Assembly: GCA_963675135.1 (NCBI GenBank)
Contig: OY776130.1
Span: 24,110,001-24,174,000, forward strand
Reading direction: 5' to 3'
Source of the DNA: Galeopsis tetrahit
Taxonomy: Eukaryota; Streptophyta; Magnoliopsida; Lamiales; Lamiaceae
Length of the DNA: 64,000 nucleotides
Shown here: piece by piece, positions 45,173 to 56,446 of the stretch
How the letters are laid out: each line of letters starts with the position of its first letter
Position numbering within the stretch: position 1 is the stretch's first letter
Program-made: the position numbers and the translations under genes
The notes under the pieces: model-generated
Seen by the model: only the letters and a program-made list of their open reading frames with translations
The model's database searches: none
Told to the model about the DNA's origin: nothing

Positions 45173-45382
45173 GAATCATTCCATTGTCAAGGTATGCAAT
45201 TTTATTCGGTGTTGCTGCAAAATTCAATAATTCGATACCCAAATCCCATCTACGATATGCGATCATCATCGAACTGCCCAAAATACATAAAAACTGATAT
45301 GCGATATCGCATCCGAGAATCATTCCATTATCAAGGTATGCAATTTTATTCGGTGTTGTTTTAATGCAATAGTCAATAATTC
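45173..45382. repeat. Direct duplication of a 60-bp segment
   Basis: GAATCATTCCATT..TCAAGGTATGCAATTTTATTCGGTGTTG occurs at about 45173 and again at about 45319. The copies then diverge, each followed by a CAATAATTCGAT motif. They lie just upstream of the small ORF. Confidence 0.8.
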
Positions 45383-45514
45383 GATTAGTTCATCGTTCTT
45401 CCAAATACATAAAGTCCGATCTTCGATATTTTCTGCATCGTCACTGTTTTATATTATGCGATTTAGGGTTCTATTGAACGAGTTAATTGGAGAAGCTAAT
45501 TTACAGAATTAGAG

Positions 45515-45802
45515 ATGGAATATGATGTGATTTTAAAGTTCGAATTCGAGGAGAAAACCAAGTTGATCCGTGTTCAACAATCTTCAAAGTTCGAAGACAT
45601 TGTTAATGAAATTAACGGTATGTGGCCCATATTGTCTTCTTCTAAGATAGGCATGTGTTATTCTGTTGGTTGCATAAATAATTGTTCTTTATCATCTGAT
45701 TCTGATTTGGTTAGTTTAGTTGAATTTTGCCAGATTTCATCGGAAAAATTAGTTGAAGTTTATGTTTGTTCTACACAGTCTAAGAATTTATATCTGAATT
45801 AA
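45515..45802 (+). CDS. Hypothetical 95-residue protein, PB1-like
   Basis: I do not recognise a definite family. The protein starts MEYDVILKFEFEEKTKLIRV and has alternating hydrophobic residues, an SSKIGMCY segment and a later DSDLVSLVEF motif. This pattern resembles the ubiquitin/PB1-like N-terminal part found before the transposase domain in some plant MuDR-like proteins. No transposase domain follows. It is an uninterrupted ORF within a possible Mutator-like element. It may be a relict first exon of a transposase or a captured gene piece. Confidence 0.4.
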   Translation: MEYDVILKFEFEEKTKLIRVQQSSKFEDIVNEINGMWPILSSSKIGMCYSVGCINNCSLSSDSDLVSLVEFCQISSEKLVEVYVCSTQSKNLYLN

Positions 45803-46010
45803 ATATCAATATTTATATTATTTTGCAGACTGTATTTTTATTAATATATAATCTTTTATTCATATATTAAAGAAATTTTATTATAAAGGAAGGGTATAAT
45901 TGTATATTTATAAACCAAATTGTCCTTTTTTTAACTTTTAAATTTTTTGTCTTTATTTTGAGTTTCTCTAGGTGAAATGTCCTATATACTAACTACCCCT
46001 AGTGAAATTA

Positions 46011-46254
46011 AGTGATTTGAAAAGAGAGAGATTAAGATAGACATAGAGAGCCGTTAAAATATTTGCAAAAATATATGTTAGCAAAAATCATGTTTCATTT
46101 AAATTTTAATATTTAAAATTAATGTTTACAAATATATGATAAATTAAGGTTAGTAGTGGATCACGGTCCATATACCGAATTCTGGGCCTAAACTCGTCAT
46201 ATCCACATTTTGTGGAAGGCGTGGGTTATATACCCTACCAGAATAGATACACTT
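46011..46254. other. Intergenic stretch with a 19-bp match to 41420-41438
   Basis: It contains CGTCATATCCACATTTTGT at 46196-46214, plus a similar GAATTC and GGGCC context as at 41390-41438. No gene is seen. Confidence 0.5.
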
Positions 46255-48150
46255 CATTTATTTGTTTTTATCGGTAAAAAGATTATATTAAAACTGGGTA
46301 CAAGAGATACCCGAGAAAGTTAGTGTACAGGATATAATATATGAAAGTAGTCCTAACTCTTACACTTCCATAATTCTTAGTTCATGCACTTAATTGGATC
46401 TAACACCCATGACCTGAAGGATAGATTGTTCCGAGTGGGCTATTTAACCGTAAACCAGCTCCACATTCTTGCTCTCAACTCCTTCTTGACTTTTGTGATC
46501 GAGAAGGTTTCGTTTTTGAAGAGTACTGTGTTTCTCCATTTCCATATCAGCCATACCACACATAGCCATATACATGTAGCGATCTTCTTTCCATTTCTGC
46601 ACTTTATCATGCCTCCAAAGCCTAGAAAGTTATCCAGGATGTTTGCCGGGAGTGCTGACGAGATCTTGAGCCAAGATAAACATTTCATCCATACTTGGTA
46701 TGCTTGCGGGCATTCCAAAAATATGTGTTTCTCGGTTTCTTCACTATCGCCACAGAGTACGCATCTTAAATCATCATTTTGGTTGAGGATGTTTCGTCTT
46801 CTAAGGTTAGATCGTGTCGGCAACCTTCCCCATAAGAGCCTCCATGCATGGGCCTTCATTTTTTAGGGTGCAAAATTCTTCCATATGGTCTTGAACCCTT
46901 GGGTCAGCTTGACTTCCAGATGAGTGTCTTGATTTTGGTTGAATAAGGTAGAATGCGTCTCTTTTGTGGAAAACTCCCCTGTGTTCGATGCTCTCCATTT
47001 CCATGAGTCTTGAATTCCTGCTTTTGGTTTGAACCTGTCCATCACAGATAAGAGATCATTAAAAGATATTTGTTCCCTATCAAAAAGTGTCCTTCTCCAT
47101 CTCCAAGTCCATCTCCAAGTATTCCCTTCCCAAATTCCCATTCCCCCCACAAATTTCCCCTTGTCTATGCTAATCAGGTATAGTCTCTTAAATCTGTCCT
47201 TAGGTATTCCTTCCCCCGTCCAGTTTTCCTCCCAAAAGAATGAATTTTCCCCATCCCCTAGAACCTTAGTCAGATTTCCATGGAACCAACCCCCGTTACT
47301 CTCACCTATCACCTTTAGAAACATCCCTCCACCAAAGAGAAACCCTCCCATCCCTTCCTGTTGGGAAGAGGCTGAAGTCGTCTCCCCAAGCTACCCCGTA
47401 TCTAGACCGAAGAACCCTCACCCACAGACTATTTCTCTCATTTATGAATTTTCAACCCCATTTCCCCATTAATGTTTCGTTGAAGATACTAATATCTCTT
47501 ATCCCTAGCCCTCCTAGATGTTTCATATTACATATTCTTTTCCAGTCGATCCATGCCACTCTCTTACCACTGCTCCCTCCCCCCAAAGAAAATTACGTTG
47601 TAGGCTCACAATCTCACTCAAGGTTTTCTTTGGTATTCGGTAGAAAGACGGATAGTATGTCGGAAGAGAAGAGATAATCGAGTTCAATAGCGTGATCTTG
47701 CCCCCTATCGAGATCTTCTTGTCGTCCCATCTTGCTAACCTATTTCTTATTTTCTCCACAATCGTAGTCCACTCCCGTGCTTTCCTGTGGTTTGATCCCA
47801 CTTTCATTCCCAGATATGTGAAGGGAATGGTGTCTACTTTGCATCCAAGAATTTCCGCCATTTCACTGAGAGTATTGTCTTCCACATTCACGCTAATAAT
47901 CGAGCATTTGTTGAAATTGATTTTCAATCCGGATATCAATTCCAAGTTTCTCAGCACTCGTCGCATTACCCAGACATTCTCTAGGCTTGCTTCCCCCATT
48001 AGGATTGTGTCATCCGCAAACTGTAGGTGTGAGACTTTAATTTTTTCCCATCCGATTTCTGTCGCTTTGTACAGGCCTTCTTCGGTTGCTTTCTCCATGA
48101 GGATACTCAAGCCTTCTGTCGCGATCAAGAAAAGGAATGGGGATAAAAAA
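46255..48150 (-). pseudogene. 5'-truncated L1-type LINE
   Basis: Minus-strand reading starts inside RT at LSPFLFLIATEGLS (about 48145). It has FADDTILMG, then GGKITLLNS (RT thumb), an HAWRLLWGRLPTRSNL zf-RVT segment with CVLCGDSEETEKHIFLEC (about 46760) and a conserved C-terminus ending at 46440. In-frame stops (46863) and a frame change after 47523 show decay. The 3' UTR ends near 46255 with the GTTTTAATATAATC-type tail seen in plant L1 elements. No target duplication was found. The 5' end joins Copia-derived sequence at 48151. Confidence 0.85.
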
Positions 48151-48893
48151 AATATGGTGCAACAAAAATGAAGTAAATTCATGTAAAAACCGTGTTGAGG
48201 TGTATGTAACAGTTTTAATCATAACATTAGATGATTCGATTATATTTTTATAAGTAGTAATTATTTGATTATTTGTGGAAATTTATTTTATTTATTCTAA
48301 TTATACTAACCCACATCCTTGTTTTATTTCAAATTATACACATTTAAATACTAAATACTCTAGAATGTTCTTAATTTAATTAATTATTTAATTATGATTT
48401 TACCCACTACTTACCCATGATCTATTTTTGTGACTAATTTTATCGAGTATTATCGAATTTCTTCTAGAATCTTCCTTAGTTAGTTTTTATCTTATACGTA
48501 TTACTTCCAACTATGCATTCTCTCATATATTCTTCTCATAACATGATATACTAAGCATTGCATTTTTTTCGAGTGATTTGAGTATTGCGTTTTAAAATTT
48601 GCTAAAGCCTTGTTTGTCTCGGTTATTGTGATTATCTTTTCGATTTCTTGGTGTTTAAATAACAGGAAACAAAGAAACTACCTCACCACACTCAAACTCC
48701 CACGAAACCGTCATATCCATCTCTCTCAAACCTTAATAATTTCGCTTTCATGGCCGCTCACACCAAAACTCACCAACTGCTACAAGAAAAGCTGAAACAC
48801 TTACTCAAACAATTCCAGTTACACCCATTCCTACAACTTCTCACATTCAACTCGATTCGACCCTTAACGAGCTGAACCAAGCTGTTGAGAATA
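48151..48893 (+). repeat. Fragment of the nested Copia family (matches 55855-56592)
   Basis: It matches the stretch of the complete nested Copia that lies after RNase H and includes the first codons of its third ORF (AACGAGCTGAACCAAGCTG). Identity is high but with many small differences and frameshifts. It stops abruptly at 48893, where RT of a different Copia family begins, and at 48151, where the LINE begins. Confidence 0.85.
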
Positions 48894-50010
48894 TGATGTA
48901 CAGACTCAAGAAAGCCCTTTATGGACTTAAGCAAGCTCCAAAAGCTTGGTATGACACCTTGTCACAATTTCTGTTGGATCATGGTTTTGTCAAAGGGACA
49001 GTAGACAGAACCTTGTTCAGAATTTGTGAAGGAGATACATCTTGCTTGTCCAAATATATGTGGATGACATCATATTTGGATCACCAAATGAGAAGCTTTG
49101 TGAGAAATTCTCAAAGCTCATGCAAAGCAAGTTTGAGATGTCAATGATGGGGCTGATGAATTTCTTCTTGGGACTTCAAGTCAAGCAATCTAATGAAGTA
49201 ATCTTCATCAACAAAGCCAAGTATACAAGAGAGATGATCAAAAAGTTTAGATGTTCAACAAGCAAACCAGTGAGAATCTCAATGAACACCAACTGGAAGA
49301 TAGATCCAGATGAAAATGGAGTCTCAACCAACTCTACTGAGTACAGAGGAATCATTGGATCACTCTTGTATCTCACAGCCAGCAGACCTGACATCACCTT
49401 TGCAGTAGGTGTATGTGCAAGGTTTCAAGCCAACCCAAAGAAGTTATCTAGAAGCTGCAAAGAGTATATTGAGATATCTCAAAGGCACTGAAAATGTTGG
49501 CCTTTGGTATCCAACATATGACAACATAGAGCTCACTGGCTACTCAAATGCTGATTATGGAGGATGCAGAATTGATAGGAAGTCCACCTCTGGAACATGC
49601 CAATTCTTGGGAAGCAAGCTCATCTCTTGGTTCTCAAAGAAACAGAACACTGTGGCAACTTCAACTACTGAAGCTGAGTATGTTGCAGATGGAAGTTGTT
49701 GTGCTCAATTTCTATGGTTGAGACAACAACTCAGAGACTACAATGCCAACTCCCCTAAAGTGCCAATATTCTGTGACAAGAACAGTGCAATAACCATCTC
49801 TCAAAATCCAGTGCTACACACAAGATGCAAACATGTGGACATCAAGCATCACTTCATAAGGGATCATGTGGAAAAGAAGGACATCAAACTGGTGAAAATC
49901 CACACAGATCACCAAAAGGCTGTATATTAACCAAGCCTCTAGCTGAAGCAAGACTTATGGAGCTTTCAGTAGAGTTGGGACTTCTTGATCCAGGGAAGAT
50001 GGTCAGCTAA
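48894..50010 (+). pseudogene. SIRE-type RT C-terminus and RNase H (frameshifted)
   Basis: The sequence begins MYRLKKALYGLKQAPKAWYD, in RT. It passes IYVDDIIFGSPN (about 49045), LGLQVKQSN, YLTASRPDITFAVGV, then RNase H (YGGCRIDRKSTSGTCQF, TEAEYVA, HTRCKHVDI) and ends LLDPGKMVS at 50010. The reading frame changes near 49040-49090, near 49420 and near 49915. It is inactive. Its RT palm keeps the YVDD aspartates, unlike the stop in the minus-strand SIRE. Confidence 0.9.
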
Positions 50011-50503
50011 GTCCAAAGGAGTTCAAGGAGTAAAGGGGAAACATGAAATGACCTTTAGCAGACTTGGGCAAAGAAACTACTCTAGTTTAGAGGAGATGAC
50101 CCAAAAATGTTCAGAGAAGTTGGGCAGACCAATTTATTGTTCTGGGCCCACTTCAGGTGATTTGGGTCAGGGTAGTTGTTCATGTGGGGCCAGATAAGCT
50201 GAAATAGCTATCACTCACAAAATCTAGGGATGATAAGCACCTATTTTGGGTAATCATTGCATATTTCGATGGTTGTCCCATTCCTCTTCAAGCCATCATC
50301 TTTTCAAAGATTTAATTTGTCCCCTACCCAATATGTCTTTTTCATGCATTTAATGCAAAAGATTTAATTCTTGTTTGCATTAACCATTTTGCCCACAATC
50401 TACCTTGATAACTCCCACAAGCCTTAAAAAGCCTTAACTTCTTATCCCACGATTTGATAAGACTATTTTATTGCATTTCATTCAAATCTAAGACGTTGGA
50501 TCA
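50011..50503 (+). other. Outer SIRE spacer, left of the nested insertion
   Basis: Noncoding spacer between RNase H and the third ORF. It is broken at GATCA by the nested Copia and continues at 60668. No gene or tandem repeat is seen. Confidence 0.7.
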
Positions 50504-51613
50504 TGTAGATGTTGTTACTCTTAAATGTCTTAACATTCATAACAACATCTTAATTCGACCTTTCTTATTTTGTCTAAGTCTAAATTATGTTTTCTAGTTA
50601 ATGCTGCTTTGGATGTTGTAACATCGCAGGTTGAAGATCTAGAACATTCTACACAGTTCCAGACTGGAAGGATCTGGAAGCTTGCAGAAGTATGTAGATC
50701 AGGCGGTTGCATGGAGAAACGTCCAGAATTGGCTGGAAGGTGCTAGAATTCATTGGAATGAAGAGTGGGTTAAAAAGAAGGGATGAGATCCTAAAAAATA
50801 GGATATGGATTATGAAGCTTCTAGAATTCGTTTTTACCTCTATAAATACTCAAGGAAGTCTTCATTATTCAGCATGGAGAATTAAGAGTAATCACATAAT
50901 GTCTATGTGAAGTGTTCGTCCTACTTAGACATTATCGTGATTATTATTTCTCGTACAACATGAAGAAATACACATCAGATCCGAGAGTCACATATTTAAC
51001 GAAGTGTCATTCTTTAAGTCCTAAACTAGTGTTCATCCTGTTAGGAATTAATTGTCATTGGCATGTTCATGTCGTTGTGCCGAAGAGTCCAAACTTCCTG
51101 TACAACATAGACTTTTCTATACTTCTTTGATAGATAGATCATAGAGTTAGATTAGTTTTTGGTAGTGTAATTTTTACACTTAAGCCGTCTTTAGACTAGA
51201 TACTTTATCAAGTCTTATTTCCGTTGTGAATATTTGTTCACACACCTTTTGTATTCACATAATTATTAGTGAAAGTTTCGCCATGAGGCTCGCATAGATT
51301 TTAAATTAAAATCTATGTTAAAAAGTTAATTATGTGTCTTTGTGTTTTTCATTCTTTAAAGTCTTCCGCTATTCGTATTCTGATATTCTGTAATCGAGTC
51401 AGTGTTACATTGAGTGTTCTAACATTGAGTGTAGCATCAGTCTTGTTTTACTTGTGTTCAGTTTATTTTTAGTGTTTTAGTCTTTCGCTGTGTACTGTGT
51501 TTAATTTTTGTATTCTGTTAGAGTTAATGCTACACTAATTGTCACAACATTCAGTGTAACATTGTTCTGTTTTTCACTTAAACACTATTAGCTATACCAT
51601 CCACACACTTTCA
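50504..51613 (+). repeat. Nested Copia 5' LTR
   Basis: 1110 bp from TGTAGATGTTG to CACTTTCA. A TATA box (TATAAATA) is at 50841-50848. It lacks 15 bp present in the 3' LTR near 59988-60003, between short TTCT repeats. Confidence 0.95.
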
Positions 51614-51615
51614 GT

Positions 51616-51627
51616 TGGTATCAGAGC
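51616..51627 (+). other. Nested Copia primer binding site (initiator tRNA-Met)
   Basis: TGGTATCAGAGC lies two bases after the 5' LTR, matching the initiator-Met primer of Copia elements. Confidence 0.95.
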
Positions 51628-54600
51628 CAATACCTGACGACACTAGGTTTAGATCCTTGTTTAAGTGTGTTTTAGTTTATGATAGCAATGGAAACACATC
51701 ACATATCCACTGCACTTAGGCACCCGAACATATTATCCATATTTAAAGCCTAAGTTGTGCATGTATATCAAGTCGAAAGATGAATGTGCTTGGAGGACTG
51801 TGTACTTACATGTTATGATGTACCAAAGATCCAAATAAACACATCAACACCCCACCAAAAAGAAGGAAAAGTCAATTTCACCCAAGGTTATCAAAAAGGT
51901 GAAGGTAAACCAAGGTATGATCTTTAATATAGAAAATCAGTTCAATGCATGTTCTGAATATGGTCTTTATGAAAATTAATGTGCCAATACTGGACTTATG
52001 CAAAAACTGAATTTTAGTGCTACCTTAAATGATGAATCAGATGATGAATTTGATGAATCAAAAGATGTTGAATTCACTTTTCATACCGAGATTGATTATG
52101 ATAATTCTTTAGATGATGATCTGGATGATACAGATTCTGATGTTGCACCTGATGCCATAACATCTATGGTAACATCAAAACAGAGTCACCCAAATTTGAA
52201 TTGTTTTAATAGGTTTGTTGATGATGCAGGCATAAGGATTGATGATTCTAAATACCAAAAGTTGTTAGATGATTGTAACTTTCAGAAACTCACTCTTAAT
52301 TCTTTGAATAAAGAGAATGTGGATCTGAAAAAGAACAATTACCAAGCTAGAAGTCATACATTCCAGAAGAGATTTTAAAGTTTGTAAACTAAAGGAGAAA
52401 TTGATCACCTCTACTTTAAGTTTCATAAAATTTTATATGAGTGCTTCTGATATATGTTATAGCTATTGGTAAATCTGATAATTGTGGTATACGTTATGAT
52501 AGTGAAACTGCTTCTATTTTCTAAGAATTTTGAATATGTTGTGAAGTTTGTGAAGGCAAATGTTAAAACATATATTGTAACATCTGCACAAACAGATTCT
52601 CACAAAGTCAAAAACATTGAAAAGAAGTTTGTATGTCATTATTTTTCGAAAATTGATCATATTTGTCCTTACTGCATGAAATTGGTTGATGATCTGAGAT
52701 ATGAGAAAATGTTACCTAAAAAGTTGTCACATCCTATGAAACATCTTCTAAAATCTGCATGGAAATCTGATGTTACTTGTAATGCTGTTCACACTTCCTT
52801 GAAAGCATGTTTACTTGGTCAATGGTATTTTGATAGTTGTTGTTCTAGATATATGACAGGACAAATTGACTACTTATCTGATTATGTGACCTTGAATGAT
52901 GGTAATGTTACATATGGTGGTTGTTCGAAAGGACAGATTATAGGAACTTTGAATGTTGAAGGTTTTCCTGAGCTTAAAAAATGCTTTACATTTTGATGGT
53001 TTGCTTGCTGATTTGATTAGTATTAGTCAACTTTGTGATGATAATTTGCATGTAAGATTTGACAAAGAATCATGTGTATGTTCTTAATGAATATGAAAAT
53101 TGTTTAGGGCAGTAGATAATTGTTATCTCATTGGAACAAATGTGTGTAATTTGTCAAAAAATAATGAAAATGTCTTATTGCATCAAAAATTGGGACATGC
53201 ACATTATAGATCAGTGAAGAGACTAATCAAAGTCGATGCAATGAAAAGGATTACCAAAACATAAGTTTTAGAGTACCACTGTATGTGGAGCATGCCAAAA
53301 AGGTAAGCACGTAAGAGTGTCACATAAAATGCTGTCACATTGTTCTACACATCAATGTTTCGAATTGTTGCACATGGATTTAATTGGTCTTATGTCTTTG
53401 CTGTAAGAAAGAATATAACTCTACAAGAAATGGCAAGAGTCATGCTTACATCTAAAAGTCTTGATAAGAGATTTTGGGTTGAAGCATTGAATACTGCATG
53501 CCATATCATTAATAGAGTTTATATTCGATCTAGCACTAATCAAACACCATTTGAGATTCTGAATGTTAGAAAACCGAATGTGAAGTATTTTCATGTATTT
53601 GGTTGTGTGTGTTATATTCTGAATGATAGGGATCAACTTCATAAGTTTGATTCTAAAAGTGTAAGGTTTCTTTTTAGGCTATTCTAGAAATAGTAAAGTT
53701 TATAGAGTTTATAACCTTAGGACTAACACTGTTCAAGAATCTGTTAATGTTGTGTTTGATGATGATAAAGGTCTTACAGATGGAAATGAAGAAGAAGATG
53801 TTTCAGAGGTTACTGAAAAATCTGGAGATTCTCTGAGAACTGAAAATGTTGCTCCGAATGTTACAACATCTGGAACAACATCGACAGAAAGTTCAACAGA
53901 ATCTACACAGAATAATCAGTATGTTCCCAAAAGGAATATTTCTTCAAGGATTGATAAAAGTCATCCTTCAGACCAAATCATAGGTGATGCTACAGTGTGC
54001 AAACAAGAGGAAAAGTAAGATAAATAAGGTAGATGTGGTAAGAACAATATGCATGTCTTCTATTTGCAATGTTGTGAATGCAGAGTGTTACTATTCTGAA
54101 ATTGAACCTAAAAATGTGAATGAAGCATTAACTGATGAAAATTGGATTAATGTTATGCATGAGGAACTTAATCAGTTTGAAAGAAATGATGTATGGACAT
54201 TTGTTCTAAGACCTAGTCATACTAATGTCATTGTAACAAAGTTGATTTTTAAGAATAAAACTGATGATTTTGATAACATTTCTTAGGAATGAGACTAGAT
54301 TAGTTGCACAAACATACACTCAAGTTGAGGTTATTGATTTTGATGAAACTTTTGCACATGTTGCTAGGATAGAATCTATTAGATTATTGCTAGCAATGGC
54401 ATGTTTTATTGACATTAAACTTCATCAAATGGATGTATATGCTGCATTTCTAAATGGCATTTTGAATGAAGAAGCATTAAGTTGAACAACTTAAAGGATT
54501 TGAAGATCCGCAATAACCTGATCATTTTTGTTAGAGGAGAAGCCGATATAACTGTGTTCATTAAGCACACTGGAGAAGATTTACTTATTGCTCAAATATA

Positions 54601-55445
54601 TGTTGATGACATTGTGTTTGGTTTAACTTGTGATAAAATGTTAACCAATTTAAAGCAATGACTGCAACATTTGAGATGAGTATGGTTGGAGACTTAAATT
54701 ATTTTTTAGGTCTTCAAATCAAGCAATGTAAGGATGATATATTCTTCTCTCAAGGTAAGTATGCTAAGAACTTGGTTAAAAGGTTTGATTTTGAAAGTTA
54801 AAAAGTAATGAAAACTTCTATGAGATCTACTTTGAAACTTTGCAAAGACAATGCTGGAAAGGATGTTGATCCAACATTGTATAGATCTATGATAAGAAGT
54901 CTTACTTTATCTAACCTCTATTAGACCAGATATAATGTACAATGTTTTTTGTTTGTGCTAGTTACCAATATTATCCAAAGGAATCTCACCTGAATGTTTT
55001 GAAAAGAATTATCAAGTATGATGCAGGTACAAGTGAACTTGGGATTTGGTATACTAAGGACACCAACAACACTTTGATTGGATACAGTGATGCGGATTGA
55101 GCATGAAATATAGATGACATAAAGAGTAAGAGTAGAGGATGTTTCAACATGGGAAACAATCTTGTGGTTAAGCAAGATGTTTCATGCCTATGAAATTGAA
55201 ATTGATATCCTTACAATTTTCTGTGATAATATGAGTGCATAAACATTTCTAAAAATTCAGTACAACACTCACTCACTAAACACATTTGCATTAGGAATTA
55301 TTTTATGAGAGATTTAGTGGAGAAGAACATAGTGAAGTTGGAATACGTACCTACTGAAAATCATAATGATGATATATTTACTAAGGTTTTGACCTTGAGA
55401 CATTCTTATCTTTGAGAAAATCTCTTGGTATGTGTAGTATCTGAA
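51628..55445 (+). pseudogene. Nested Copia gag-pol remnant with internal deletions
   Basis: Only pieces remain. An acidic gag part (51998-52378; DDEFDESKD) is present, without the N-terminal gag domain or a CCHC knuckle. Protease reads FDSCCSRYMTG near 52830, with cysteine where glycine is expected after DS. The GAG-pre-integrase part is near 53200. At about 53395 the HMDLIGL motif joins directly to late integrase (ARVMLTSK, then NTACHIINR), so the catalytic core is gone. RT shows LNQFERNDVW (about 54170), QMDVYAAFLNG (about 54428), a further deletion, IYVDDIVFG (about 54597) and LNYFLGLQIKQ. RNase H is a stop-filled trace to about 55440. It cannot encode working enzymes. Confidence 0.85.
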
Positions 55446-56446
55446 TAATCCTAGATGGATGGTGTTACAAATGTTGTAGCATTTGGGACAACATCGTAAG
55501 GTTGTATAGTTGTTATAGATTTAATTTATTTCCTATTTTCGTTGAATAATTCCTTTGTAAAATATTCTTGAATCTAAATTTGTTGTGCAAAAATAAACAT
55601 GTCTTACACCTCTCAAATGCATATAAATAGAATGTTGTTAGCATACTAAAAGATGTAGTTAATCACTGAGTAACTATGGAGCACGGAGTTGACTACTACG
55701 ATGCCTTCTTTTCAAAAGGTGATTAATAAAATACATCAACATTTTCATAATCCATTGAGTAATTATGGGGCACGAAGTTCGCTACTACGATGCACTCTTC
55801 TAGAAAAATGGATCAATATGAACTAGGTGCTACAACACGAAAAACAAAGAAAAAAATATGGTGCAACACAAATGAAGTAAATTCATGTAAAAACCGTGTT
55901 GAGGTGTATGTAACAGTTTTGAGCATAGCATTAGATGATTCGATTATATTTTTATAAGTAGTAATTATTTGATTATTTGTGGAAATTTATTTCATTTATT
56001 CTGATTATACTAACCCACGTCTTTGGTTTATTTTCAGGTTATACACATTTAAATGTTAAATATTCTAGATTGTTCTTAATTTAATTAATTATTTAATTAT
56101 GATTTTACCCACTACTTACCCATGATTTATTTTTGTGGCTAAGTTTATGGAGTATTATCGAATTTTTTCTAGAATCTTCCTTAGTTAGTTCTTATTTTTA
56201 TACGTATTACTTCCAACTATGCATTCTCTCCTATATTCTTCTCATAACATGATATACTAAGCATTGCATATTTTCGAGTGATTTGAGTATTTCGTTTTAA
56301 GATTTGCTAAAGCCTTGTTTGTCTAGAATTTTGTGATTATCTTTTCGATTTCTTGGTGTTTAAATGACAGGAAACTACCTCACCACACTCAAACTCCCAC
56401 GAAACCGTCATCTCCATCTCTTTCCAATCTTAATAGTTTCGCTTTC
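55446..56446 (+). other. Nested Copia spacer between RNase H and its third ORF
   Basis: Noncoding. It contains two similar TGAGTAA-TATGG-GCACGAAGTT-CTACTACGATGC segments (about 55660-55790). The part from 55855 matches 48151-48893. Confidence 0.65.

Larger units (their letters stand above)
44893..46010. mobile_element. Possible Mutator-like element with a short ORF
   Basis: The left side (GGGACATTCC..., GAGACAAAAAATT) and the right side (complement of ...TTTTGTCTTTATTTTGAG, GAAATGTCCT) are imperfectly inverted over about 60-100 bp. Between them lie three 35-bp tandem units, a duplicated segment and a 95-codon ORF. I could not find a matching target duplication, so the borders are approximate. 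Confidence 0.4.

Noticed and set aside
46255..48170. AATGAAGT near both ends of the LINE as a target duplication
   Set aside because: The two copies are in opposite orientation, so they are not a direct repeat.
50530..51130. Short frames inside both nested Copia LTRs
   Set aside because: They recur in both LTR copies simply because the LTRs are duplicates; they overlap the TATA box and leader and show no coding pattern.
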